A stretch of 64,000 bases of DNA from JAGZHZ01 sp963929865 (GTDB lineage: Bacteria; Bacillota; Clostridia; Lachnospirales; Lachnospiraceae), in assembly GCA_963929865.1 (NCBI GenBank), contig CAWVKK010000065.1:62001-126000 (forward strand). Direction: 5' to 3'. Position numbers and translations under genes: made by a program. Positions 1 to 6,917 of this stretch are shown piece by piece. The notes beneath the pieces were generated by a model. That model ran no database searches. It worked only from the letters and a program-made list of their open reading frames with translations, and was not told the DNA's origin. The number at the start of each line of letters is the position of its first letter. Within the stretch, counting starts at the first letter, position 1.

Positions 1-1098
1 TCCAAATTCCTTTACGAGTCTGCACTTCCCGTCTTTCTGCCGCCACACGATGGAGGGGAGGCGCATCCCGTTGAACGTGTTCGTCTTTACCATCGTATAG
101 AGCGCCATATCCTCAAAGACGAGCATATCGTTCGGGCGCAGCGGACGGTCAAATGAATAGTCGCCTATGACGTCCCCTGCCAGACACGTCGGTCCGCCCA
201 GCCGGTACGTGTACGGCTTTTCCCCGGGCATTCCGCTGTCTCTTAAAGGCGGACGGTACGGCATCTCCAGAACATCCGGCATATGGCAGGCAGCCGACGT
301 ATCCAGTATGGCGATGTCGATCCCGTTTTGCATCGTCTCAAGGACGGAACAGACAAGGTCTCCCGCATAGTAGACGACAGCTTCTCCAGGCTCCAGGTAA
401 ATTTCAAGACCGTATGTCTTTTTCAGTCTCCTGATCAGCCGGATCAGGCGTTCCCTCTGATACCCCTCTTTTGTGATATGGTGTCCGCCTCCCAGGTTAA
501 GCCATCGAAGCCCCGGCAGATATGATCCGAATTTTTTTTCGAAAGCCGTCACCGTCTTCTCCAGGTCGTCCGCGTCCTGCTCGCACAGCGTGTGAAAGTG
601 GAGTCCGTCTAAAAGCGGCACAATCTCCGGGTCAAAGTTCGCAAGCGTCGTTCCCAGACGCGATCCGTACGCGCACGGGTCATAGATCGCATGCCCCTCC
701 TGGGTGGAGCACTCCGGGTTGACGCGCAGTCCGATCGATTTTCCGGCCTGTTTTGCCCTGTGTCCGAATTTTTTTACCTGCGCCGGCGTGTTAAAGACGA
801 GATCGTCCGCGTACCGCAGCAGCTCCTCAAACTCGTCGTCCCGGTATGCCGGGGAAAACACATGCGTCTCTCCCCCAAACTCCTCGCGGCCAAGACGCGC
901 CTCGTACAGTCCGCTTGCCGTCGTCCCCGCGAGAAATTCCCGGATAAGAGGGTAGGCGAAAAACATAGAAAAGGCTTTCTGCGCCAGCAGAATTTTGCAT
1001 CCCGCCTGTTCCTGAACCTGCCGCAGAATCTCAAGATTGCGGCTAAGCCGCTCTTCGTCGATCAAAAAATACGGCGTGCGAAATGTCTGTTTTTCCAT
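1..1098 (-). CDS. nspC: Carboxynorspermidine/carboxyspermidine decarboxylase, 3' end cut by window
   Basis: PLP-dependent fold-III decarboxylase that removes CO2 from carboxy(nor)spermidine, the last step of the alternative spermidine route. Frame is open from the ATG at 1098 to base 1 (366 codons); the family is about 375-380 residues, so only the last few residues are missing. Seen: N-terminal TPYFLIDEE, the PLP-lysine region KILLAQKAFSMF, the glycine loop LNLGGGHH, and the C-terminal catalytic-Cys region DTSAACHMPDVLEMPYRPP. Its ATG shares one base with the TGA of the upstream dehydrogenase gene (TGATG), so the two are translationally coupled. The pairing with that dehydrogenase is the diagnostic context. 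Identity is confident; carboxyspermidine rather than carboxynorspermidine as the true substrate is inferred from the putrescine-making neighbours. Confidence 0.93.
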   Translation of the reverse strand, partial: MEKQTFRTPYFLIDEERLSRNLEILRQVQEQAGCKILLAQKAFSMFFAYPLIREFLAGTTASGLYEARLGREEFGGETHVFSPAYRDDEFEELLRYADDLVFNTPAQVKKFGHRAKQAGKSIGLRVNPECSTQEGHAIYDPCAYGSRLGTTLANFDPEIVPLLDGLHFHTLCEQDADDLEKTVTAFEKKFGSYLPGLRWLNLGGGHHITKEGYQRERLIRLIRRLKKTYGLEIYLEPGEAVVYYAGDLVCSVLETMQNGIDIAILDTSAACHMPDVLEMPYRPPLRDSGMPGEKPYTYRLGGPTCLAGDVIGDYSFDRPLRPNDMLVFEDMALYTMVKTNTFNGMRLPSIVWRQKDGKCRLVKEFG

Positions 1099-2300
1099 CA
1101 GTCCACCATCACCGGATGACGGTTTTCTTTCCATGGCAGTCCCCACTTGTTCAGCGCGTCCATAAACGGATCCGGGTCAAACTCTTCGATATTGTGTACG
1201 CCCGGTTTGTTCCACGTCCCCGTCATGATCATCATCGCCCCGATCATGGCTGGGACTCCGGTCGTGTAGGCCACGGCCTGGGAGCCCACCTCTTTGTAGC
1301 ACTCCTGATGGTCGCAGATATTGTAGAGGTAGTACGTCTTTTCCTCTCCGTCTTTCTTTCCGCGGAAAATGCACCCGATGTTCGTCTTTCCTTTTGTCCT
1401 CGGTCCCAGCGTGGACGGGTCCGGGAGTACGGCTTTTAGGAATTGAAGCGGCACAATCTCTTTTCCCTCGTAGAGAATCGGCTCGATCGAGGTCATCCCC
1501 ACATTCTCCAGACATTTTAAGTGAGTCAGATAGCTCTGTCCAAATGTCATAAAGAAGCGGATTCTCCGGATTCCGGGAATGTTCAGCGCAAGGCTTTCAA
1601 TCTCTTCGTGGTGAAGCAGATACATGTCTTTTTCCCCGACTCCGTCAAAGTTGTACGTTCTCTTGATCTCCATCGGCTCGGTCTCCACCCAGTGACCGTC
1701 CTCCCAGTAGGAGCCTTTCGCAGACACCTCGCGGATATTGATCTCCGGGTTAAAGTTTGTCGCAAACGGGTAGCCGTGATCGCCTCCGTTGCAGTCTAAG
1801 ATATCGATCTCCGAGATCTCGTCAAACTCATGCTTCAGGGCGTATGCGCTGAACACTCCTGTGACGCCTGGGTCAAATCCCGATCCCAGCAGCGCCGTGA
1901 TGCCTGCCTTCTCAAACCGCTCCCGGTACGCCCACTGCCAGCTGTACTCAAATTTTGCGGTATCCTCCGGCTCGTAGTTTGCCGTATCCACATAGTGCGT
2001 CTTTGTGGCGAGGCACGCCTCCATGATCGTCAGATCCTGGTAGGGGAGAGCCAGGTTGAGCACAACGTCCGGTTTTTCCTTTTCGATCAGCGCCGTCAGC
2101 TCGTCCACATGGTTGGCGTCAACCTGCGCCGTCGTGATTTTGCTCTTTGTCAGGGGCTGCAATTTTTCTTTTAAGGCGTCGCATTTTGCCTTCGTCCTGC
2201 TCGCAATGCAGATCTCCTCAAAAACTTCGCTGTTCTGGCAGCATTTGTGAATTGCGACAGAGGCCACTCCGCCGCATCCGATAATCAACACTTTACCCAT
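1098..2300 (-). CDS. Carboxy(nor)spermidine dehydrogenase (saccharopine dehydrogenase family, CASDH)
   Basis: NAD(P)H-dependent enzyme that condenses aspartate beta-semialdehyde with a diamine (putrescine to carboxyspermidine) in the route studied in Vibrio and Campylobacter. The 400-residue protein starts with a Rossmann motif, VLIIGCGGVASVAIHKC, then IASRTKAKCDAL, as in campylobacterial CASDH. A saccharopine-dehydrogenase C-terminal domain follows, with FATNFNPEINIREVSAKGS. The start has a clear AGGAGA ribosome site 7 nt upstream. It lies 94 nt after speB and overlaps nspC by one base. A true lysine-pathway saccharopine dehydrogenase is unlikely given the adjacent nspC. Length and motif order are normal. 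Confidence 0.92.
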   Translation of the reverse strand: MGKVLIIGCGGVASVAIHKCCQNSEVFEEICIASRTKAKCDALKEKLQPLTKSKITTAQVDANHVDELTALIEKEKPDVVLNLALPYQDLTIMEACLATKTHYVDTANYEPEDTAKFEYSWQWAYRERFEKAGITALLGSGFDPGVTGVFSAYALKHEFDEISEIDILDCNGGDHGYPFATNFNPEINIREVSAKGSYWEDGHWVETEPMEIKRTYNFDGVGEKDMYLLHHEEIESLALNIPGIRRIRFFMTFGQSYLTHLKCLENVGMTSIEPILYEGKEIVPLQFLKAVLPDPSTLGPRTKGKTNIGCIFRGKKDGEEKTYYLYNICDHQECYKEVGSQAVAYTTGVPAMIGAMMIMTGTWNKPGVHNIEEFDPDPFMDALNKWGLPWKENRHPVMVD

Positions 2301-2394
2301 TCTTTTTTCTCCTGTCTTCTATCTCTTCTCTATTTGCTTGTGTCTTTTCCGTTCTTTTTCTCCGTGCAGAACCGCCGCGCTTTTTTCCTTGGCA

Positions 2395-3258
2395 TTACAT
2401 TTCCTTTTTCTCGAGCGCGATCAGCATCTCTCTTACAATCTTGCACGCCGCCGCTGTGGAGATTCCGCTCTCGTCATAGTGAGGGCTTAATTCATTGACG
2501 TCGCATCCGACAATATAAGCCTGCCTGCACACCGCCGTGACGGCCTTTCTCAGCTCCTCAAAGCTGACTCCGCCCGGTTCAGGCGTACCTGTCCCCGGAA
2601 AGACGGACGGGTCAAGCACGTCGAGATCCACCGTAAAATACACCGGCTTTCCCTTGATTTCCCGCAGGACGTCCAAAAGCCCGTCAAACGAAAATTTCTG
2701 CATGGCTACGTGGTCCTTTGCCCAGCGGAATTCCTCTCTGTCTCCGGAGCGGATGCCAAACTGGAAAATCTTTCCGTCTCCTAAAATGTCGTGGCAGCGC
2801 CTGATCACGCACGCGTGTGAGAGCGAAGCTCCTAAATATTCCTCTCTCAAATCGGCGTGGGCATCAAAATGGATCATCCGCAGATCCGGGTATCTGTGCG
2901 CCGCAGCGCGGACAGCTCCCAGTGTGACGAGGTGTTCTCCTCCCAGCAGAAACGGGCGTTTTCCGGCCAGGAGAATCTCATCCGCACACGCGGTAATCTC
3001 GCTGAGCGCCTTTTGCGGATCGCCAAAGCAAAGCTCCAGATCGCCCGCATCCATCACATGCGTCTCCTCCAGATCGCCCTCCTGATAGGGGCTGTACGTC
3101 TCGATTCCATACGATTCTCTGCGGATCGCCCCGCTTCCGAATCTCGTCCCGGGGCGGTAAGACGTCGTAGAGTCGAACGGCGCTCCGTACAGGACGGTGC
3201 GCGCCTCCTCCCATTCCTTATCGCATCCCATAAACACTTCAATATTCCTGTTCCACAT
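2395..3258 (-). CDS. speB: Agmatinase (ureohydrolase)
   Basis: Hydrolyses agmatine to putrescine and urea using a binuclear manganese centre. All arginase-family metal motifs are visible in the 287 residues: GGEHLVTLGAV, HFDAHADLREEY, FTVDLDVLDPS and the C-terminal VGCDVNELSPHYD. It overlaps the 3' end of speE by 20 nt; a GGAGG lies about 12 nt before the ATG at 3258. A second in-frame ATG at 3231 (MGCDKEW) is possible but has a weaker upstream site. Placed directly after arginine decarboxylase and spermidine synthase in the same operon, it completes arginine to agmatine to putrescine. Guanidinobutyrase or formiminoglutamase activity cannot be excluded from sequence alone, but context favours agmatinase. 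Confidence 0.93.
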   Translation of the reverse strand: MWNRNIEVFMGCDKEWEEARTVLYGAPFDSTTSYRPGTRFGSGAIRRESYGIETYSPYQEGDLEETHVMDAGDLELCFGDPQKALSEITACADEILLAGKRPFLLGGEHLVTLGAVRAAAHRYPDLRMIHFDAHADLREEYLGASLSHACVIRRCHDILGDGKIFQFGIRSGDREEFRWAKDHVAMQKFSFDGLLDVLREIKGKPVYFTVDLDVLDPSVFPGTGTPEPGGVSFEELRKAVTAVCRQAYIVGCDVNELSPHYDESGISTAAACKIVREMLIALEKKEM

Positions 3259-4099
3259 CTTTTAACAATTCCTCCACATACGCCGGCAGGTAAAAGGCTC
3301 CCTTGTGCAGCGTCGTTGTATAATAGTGACAGCGCAGTCCTCTGACGTTCCATTTTGTCTCTTTTAAGTCCTTAAGAGGATGGTATTTCTTTGATGCAAA
3401 GCCAAACAGCCAGTGACCCGACGGGTATGTCGGGATGTGCGCCTGGTAGACACGGCTGATCGGGAACGATTCCACAATCCGCTTGTGCGCTCTCTGGCAC
3501 GCCACCGCGTCCTCATGGTAGAAGGGACTTTCATGCTGATTGACCATAATCCCGTCATCGCGGAGCGCCTTATAGCAGTTCCCGTAAAATTCCCTCGTAA
3601 AGAGTCCCTCGCCGGGTCCAAACGGATCGGTCGAGTCGACGATGATCAGATCATACTGGTCATTGCAGGAACGGATGAATTTCAGTCCGTCCTCATAGTA
3701 GATCGAAAGGCGCGGATCGTCCAGGCAGCAGGCCGTCTGCGGCAGATATTTTTTGCACACTTCCACAACGAGCGGGTCGATCTCCACCATATCAATCCGG
3801 TCAATCTCCGGGTAGCGCGCCAGCTCCCGGATAACTCCCCCGTCTCCGGCGCCGATGACCAGCACGTCCTTGACATTCGGGTGGACGGCCATAGGCACAT
3901 GGGTGATCATCTCATGGTAAATAAACTCATCTTTTTCTGTCAGCATCATATAACCGTCCAGCGTCAGAAAGCGTCCAAATTCCGGTGATTCGAACACGTC
4001 GATCCTCTGAAATTCACTCTTTCCGCTGTAGAGCTGACGGTCCACCCGGATCGACAGCTTTACATTCGCAGTCTGCGCCTCTGAAAACCAAAAATTCAT
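3239..4099 (-). CDS. speE: Spermidine synthase (polyamine aminopropyltransferase)
   Basis: Transfers the aminopropyl group of decarboxylated S-adenosylmethionine to putrescine. The 286-residue protein has the N-terminal beta domain and the Rossmann core with VLVIGAGDGGVIREL, MVEIDPLVVEVC, and the catalytic loop IIVDSTDPFGPGEGLF with its Asp residues. Its ATG overlaps the speA stop (ATGA, 4-nt overlap), so translation is coupled; its own 3' end overlaps speB by 20 nt. Its presence beside speD shows that the SAM-dependent route is encoded in the same transcript as the carboxyspermidine route. The amine acceptor could also be another diamine; the family does not reveal this unambiguously. Confidence 0.95.
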   Translation of the reverse strand: MNFWFSEAQTANVKLSIRVDRQLYSGKSEFQRIDVFESPEFGRFLTLDGYMMLTEKDEFIYHEMITHVPMAVHPNVKDVLVIGAGDGGVIRELARYPEIDRIDMVEIDPLVVEVCKKYLPQTACCLDDPRLSIYYEDGLKFIRSCNDQYDLIIVDSTDPFGPGEGLFTREFYGNCYKALRDDGIMVNQHESPFYHEDAVACQRAHKRIVESFPISRVYQAHIPTYPSGHWLFGFASKKYHPLKDLKETKWNVRGLRCHYYTTTLHKGAFYLPAYVEELLKDVEQEY

Positions 4100-5550
4100 C
4101 TGCTATCTCCTTTCAGCACATTTAAATACCGGATATCGGGGTCCTCCGGTCCCGTCATCGAGCATCCCTTTTCCTTCGCGTACACAATATAGTCCAGAAT
4201 CTCGTCCGTAATCTGTTCTCCCGGCGCCAGGATCGGGATGCCGGGCGGATAGCACATCACAAACTCGCTGCAGATTCTGCCGCCGCTTTTTTGCAGCGGC
4301 AAAGACTCCTTCTGCGCGTAGAACGCCTCCTGCGGCGACACGGCGACGATGGGCTCGATGTATTCCTGCTTCATCAGACCTGTCTTCGCTCCCCCGAATC
4401 TTCTCTTGACCTCGGAGAGCGCGCTGACCAGCCGCTCGATATCCCTTTGCCTGTCTCCGATCGAGAGGTACGCCAGAATATTGCCGAGGTCTCCAAATTC
4501 AATCTGAATGTCGTACTCGTCGCGCAGCAGATCGTACACCTCTATGCCCGCCAGACCGACCTCCAGCGTGTTGACGGAGAGCTTTGTGGCGTCAAAGTCG
4601 TAGATGCTGTCCCCGTTGCACAGCTCCCCGGCATAGGCGTAGTAGCCGCCGATTTCATTGATCTCTTTTCTGGCGTACTGCGCCATCTTTACCACCTGTC
4701 CAAACGCTTCCTTTCCCCTAAGAGCCAGGTTGCGCCTTGAGATGTCAAGGCTTGACAAGAGCAGATACGACGCGCTCGTCGTCTGCGTCAGGTTGATGAT
4801 CTGGCGGACGTGACCCTCATTGACGGCGGGTCCCAAAAGCAGAAACGAGCTCTGCGTCAGGCTGCCCCCCGATTTGTGCATGGAGACGGACGCCATGTCC
4901 GCGCCCGCCGCCATCGCGGAGACGGGCAGTCCCTCTCCAAAGTAAAAGTGCGTTCCATGCGCTTCATCGGCCAGGCACATCATTCCGTGGTCGTGCGCAA
5001 GCTTTACAATCGCTTTTAAATTCGAACAGATCCCATAATACGTCGGGTTGTTGACAAAGACAGCTTTTGCATCGGGGTTTTCCCGGATTGCCTTTTCAAC
5101 CTCTCCCACGCTCATGCCAAGCGGAATGCCCAGTCTGTCGTCGCATTCAGGGTTGACATAGACCGGCACCGCTCCGCACAGCACCATCGCTCCCATCACG
5201 CTCCTGTGCACGTTGCGCGGCAGGATGATTTTGTCTCCGCGCTTTGCCACAGACAGCACCATGCTCTGTACGGCGGAGGTCGTTCCGCCTACCATAAGAA
5301 AAGCGTGAGCCGCCCCAAACGCCTCCGCGGCCAGTTCCTCTGCCTCGCGTATGACGGAGACAGGATGACACAGATTGTCCAGCGGTTTCATGGAATTGAC
5401 GTCCAATCCCACACATTTTTCTCCCAGCAGCTGCGTCAGCTCCGGGTTTCCTCTTCCTCTTTTATGTCCCGGCACGTCAAAGGGGACGACCCGCATTTTT
5501 CGAAAAGTTTCCAGCGCCTCATAAATCGGGGCTCTCTTCTGATCCAACAT
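4096..5550 (-). CDS. speA: Arginine decarboxylase, aspartate-aminotransferase-fold (Orn/Lys/Arg family)
   Basis: PLP-dependent fold-I decarboxylase making agmatine from arginine, the entry step of the pathway. The chosen start (MLDQKRAPIYEAL) sits 7-8 nt after GGGAGGG; a longer in-frame reading from 5604 lacks such a site. The resulting 484 residues match the short Gram-positive SpeA type, which lacks the large wing domain of the inducible E. coli enzymes. Visible are the PLP-lysine motif VSMHKSGGSLTQSS, DEAHGTHF, and the C-terminal YPPGIPILAPGE shared by Orn/Lys/Arg decarboxylases. It follows speD by 16 nt and overlaps speE by 4 nt. Lysine decarboxylase is an alternative for the family, but agmatinase downstream argues for arginine. 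Confidence 0.9.
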   Translation of the reverse strand: MLDQKRAPIYEALETFRKMRVVPFDVPGHKRGRGNPELTQLLGEKCVGLDVNSMKPLDNLCHPVSVIREAEELAAEAFGAAHAFLMVGGTTSAVQSMVLSVAKRGDKIILPRNVHRSVMGAMVLCGAVPVYVNPECDDRLGIPLGMSVGEVEKAIRENPDAKAVFVNNPTYYGICSNLKAIVKLAHDHGMMCLADEAHGTHFYFGEGLPVSAMAAGADMASVSMHKSGGSLTQSSFLLLGPAVNEGHVRQIINLTQTTSASYLLLSSLDISRRNLALRGKEAFGQVVKMAQYARKEINEIGGYYAYAGELCNGDSIYDFDATKLSVNTLEVGLAGIEVYDLLRDEYDIQIEFGDLGNILAYLSIGDRQRDIERLVSALSEVKRRFGGAKTGLMKQEYIEPIVAVSPQEAFYAQKESLPLQKSGGRICSEFVMCYPPGIPILAPGEQITDEILDYIVYAKEKGCSMTGPEDPDIRYLNVLKGDSR

Positions 5551-5566
5551 TCTTCCCTCCCGATTT

Positions 5567-6331
5567 TTATTTTCCATATACATTGCGCCCGCTGAAAATC
5601 TCAATCATTTCCCGGCGCAGGTTGTTCATGATATCCAGCCTCACTCTCGGGGGGAGTTCATAGATATCCGTCTTAAAGAGATAATCCTGCAGATTGATCT
5701 CTTTGATCATCATTTTCGTGTGAAATAAATTCGCGTCATACACGTTGACGTCCACCGCATCGTACCGTCTGAGAGTCGCGGGGTCAATGTAATCCTGAAT
5801 CGACCGGATTTTGTGGTCCAAAAACAGCTTTTCCCCGTTGACGTCCCTGGTAAATCCCCGCACCCGGTAGTCCATCGTGATGATATCCGAGTCAAAGGAG
5901 CCGATCAGGTAATCCAGCGTAGAAAGGGGCGTAATCTCCCCGCATGTCGCGACGTCGATGTCGACGCGGAACGTGGCAAGGCTGGTCTCAGGGTGGTATT
6001 CCGGGTACGTGTGGACCGTGACGTGGCTTTTGTCGAGGTGGGCCAGCTGCGTCTCCCCCCTCGGATTCATAGAACCCTCCGCCACCAGAATCGTCACGGA
6101 AGCCCCCTGCGGATCATAGTCCTGGCGCGCGATGTTTAAAATTTTGGCTCCGATCATGTCGGTCAGATCCGTCAGGATTCTTGTCAGACGCTCCGAATTA
6201 TACTGTTCATCGATATAGGCTATGTAATCACGCTGCTCACGCGCTGTCTTGGCATAACAGACGTCGTAGATATTAAAGCTGAGCGCTTTTGTCAGGTTGT
6301 TAAATCCATACAGTTTTAATTTTTCTCCCAT
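5567..6331 (-). CDS. speD: S-adenosylmethionine decarboxylase proenzyme
   Basis: Pyruvoyl enzyme that decarboxylates SAM to supply the aminopropyl donor for SpeE. The 254-residue protein resembles the E. coli-type SpeD. The self-cleavage site is seen as AHLDKSHVTVHTYPE, with Ser102 expected to become the pyruvoyl group after cleavage behind Lys101. The ATG at 6331 is chosen because AAAGGAATT precedes it. The frame is open up to 6421, but that extension lies inside the upstream terminator hairpin and has no ribosome site. This is the first gene of the polyamine operon; its leader carries the attenuator-like structure described separately. Confidence 0.94.
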   Translation of the reverse strand: MGEKLKLYGFNNLTKALSFNIYDVCYAKTAREQRDYIAYIDEQYNSERLTRILTDLTDMIGAKILNIARQDYDPQGASVTILVAEGSMNPRGETQLAHLDKSHVTVHTYPEYHPETSLATFRVDIDVATCGEITPLSTLDYLIGSFDSDIITMDYRVRGFTRDVNGEKLFLDHKIRSIQDYIDPATLRRYDAVDVNVYDANLFHTKMMIKEINLQDYLFKTDIYELPPRVRLDIMNNLRREMIEIFSGRNVYGK

Positions 6332-6392
6332 AGCCAAATTCCTTTCTATGGCAAAAATGTTTTCTTGACACAGCGTTTTTTCTTTTGTCAAG

Positions 6393-6433
6393 AAAAAGGC
6401 ACAAGAATTATGCATCTGCATAACGCTTGTGCC
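6393..6433 (-). terminator. Intrinsic terminator in the speD leader (putative attenuator)
   Basis: On the minus strand GGCACAAG (6433-6426) pairs with CTTGTGCC (6405-6398). A second perfect arm pair, TTATGCA/TGCATAA, lies inside, and TTTTT follows (6397-6393). The stem ends about 60 nt before the speD start codon, so a transcript that stops here would not include any gene of the operon. A second copy of CTTGTG at 6549-6544 in the upstream leader could pair with the 5' arm and act as antiterminator; that role is inference. Confidence 0.85.
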
Positions 6434-6735
6434 GTCAATAATCTTCTGTGTTTTTCTTCCATATAAACAAAAAAATCACGAGATGAATCCAGAGTTTAGA
6501 GTTTATCTAGCAAATATCTACCTTCCACTCTTATTGACCGTTTCACAAGTTGATGCTGTGCCATCGCACCGGTTATAAAGTAACCAACTCATAAAATTTG
6601 AGCTTTTAACTCAATCAATAAGGCAACGTCTGTTGCCAATCGGCATTTGACCCGGCTGTCCGTATGGCCTTAACCCGTCCCCGGGTGGTCAAAAATATTT
6701 GCATGGATACTCCGTTCTCTTCATATCACATGACC
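6393..6735 (-). ncRNA. Structured leader RNA of the polyamine operon (unassigned riboswitch/ncRNA candidate)
   Basis: From the predicted start near 6735 to the terminator is about 340 nt with no gene. Pairings seen on the minus strand: a closing stem TTTGACC/GGTCAAA (6693-6687 with 6652-6646) enclosing a hairpin ACCCG-GGGA-CGGGT (6686-6673) and a short GGC/GCC stem. Next come mutually exclusive hairpins TGCC-GATT-GGCA (6645-6634) and GGCAAC-AGAC-GTTGCC (6637-6622). Then TTGAG/CTCAA (6614-6598), GGTTA/TAACC (6585-6571) and GTGC/GCAC (6569-6558). Architecture (strong promoter, folded region, terminator, biosynthetic genes) fits a transcription-attenuating riboswitch. I do not recognise a SAM, guanidine or other known class. 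An independent abundant ncRNA that merely precedes speD, for example of the raiA type, is an alternative. Confidence 0.6.
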
Positions 6736-6741
6736 TTCCTA

Positions 6742-6770
6742 ATTATATAATGGAAAAAAAAGATTGTCAA
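6742..6770 (-). promoter_or_regulatory. Perfect sigma-A promoter for the leader RNA/polyamine operon
   Basis: On the minus strand TTGACA (6770-6765), a 17-bp spacer and TATAAT (6747-6742), i.e. exact consensus in both boxes and ideal spacing. Predicted start is near 6735. Such a strong constitutive promoter in front of a long leader with a terminator suggests control after initiation. Confidence 0.88.
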
Positions 6771-6862
6771 CTTAAATTTTTTCTTTTCTATCGCTGCTGC
6801 TCCGATTTCTGTCGCATAACAGCCGCTGCGCTCGCATTTTTTCTGTCAATACCAAGCCACGA

Positions 6863-6892
6863 ACGCTCTGCCGCAAAATGCAGGCAGAGCGT
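6863..6892. repeat. 10-bp perfect inverted repeat downstream of pheT
   Basis: ACGCTCTGCC (6863-6872) and GGCAGAGCGT (6883-6892) pair perfectly across a 10-nt loop. It sits 26 bases after the pheT stop, where a terminator is expected. Neither strand has a T-run directly at the stem: minus continues TCGTGGCTTGG, and plus has a T-run only about 13 nt later. It may be a weak or factor-assisted terminator or an mRNA 3' stabiliser. The rest of 6771-6862 shows nothing recognisable. Confidence 0.5.
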
Positions 6893-6917
6893 CCCGTACT
6901 TTCTTTTTTTGCCGCTT

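Noticed and set aside
6332..6421. In-frame 30-residue N-terminal extension of SpeD.
   Set aside because: It has no ribosome site, lies in the terminator stem and is not part of the SpeD family; the ATG at 6331 has a good site.
6689..6724. An 11-codon frame (MKRTEYPCKYF) at the start of the speD leader, with AGGAAGG 9 nt upstream, resembling a regulatory leader peptide.
   Set aside because: The predicted transcription start (near 6735) falls inside that AGGAAGG, so the mRNA would largely lack the ribosome site. No polyamine-related pattern is evident. Worth keeping in mind if the start maps upstream.
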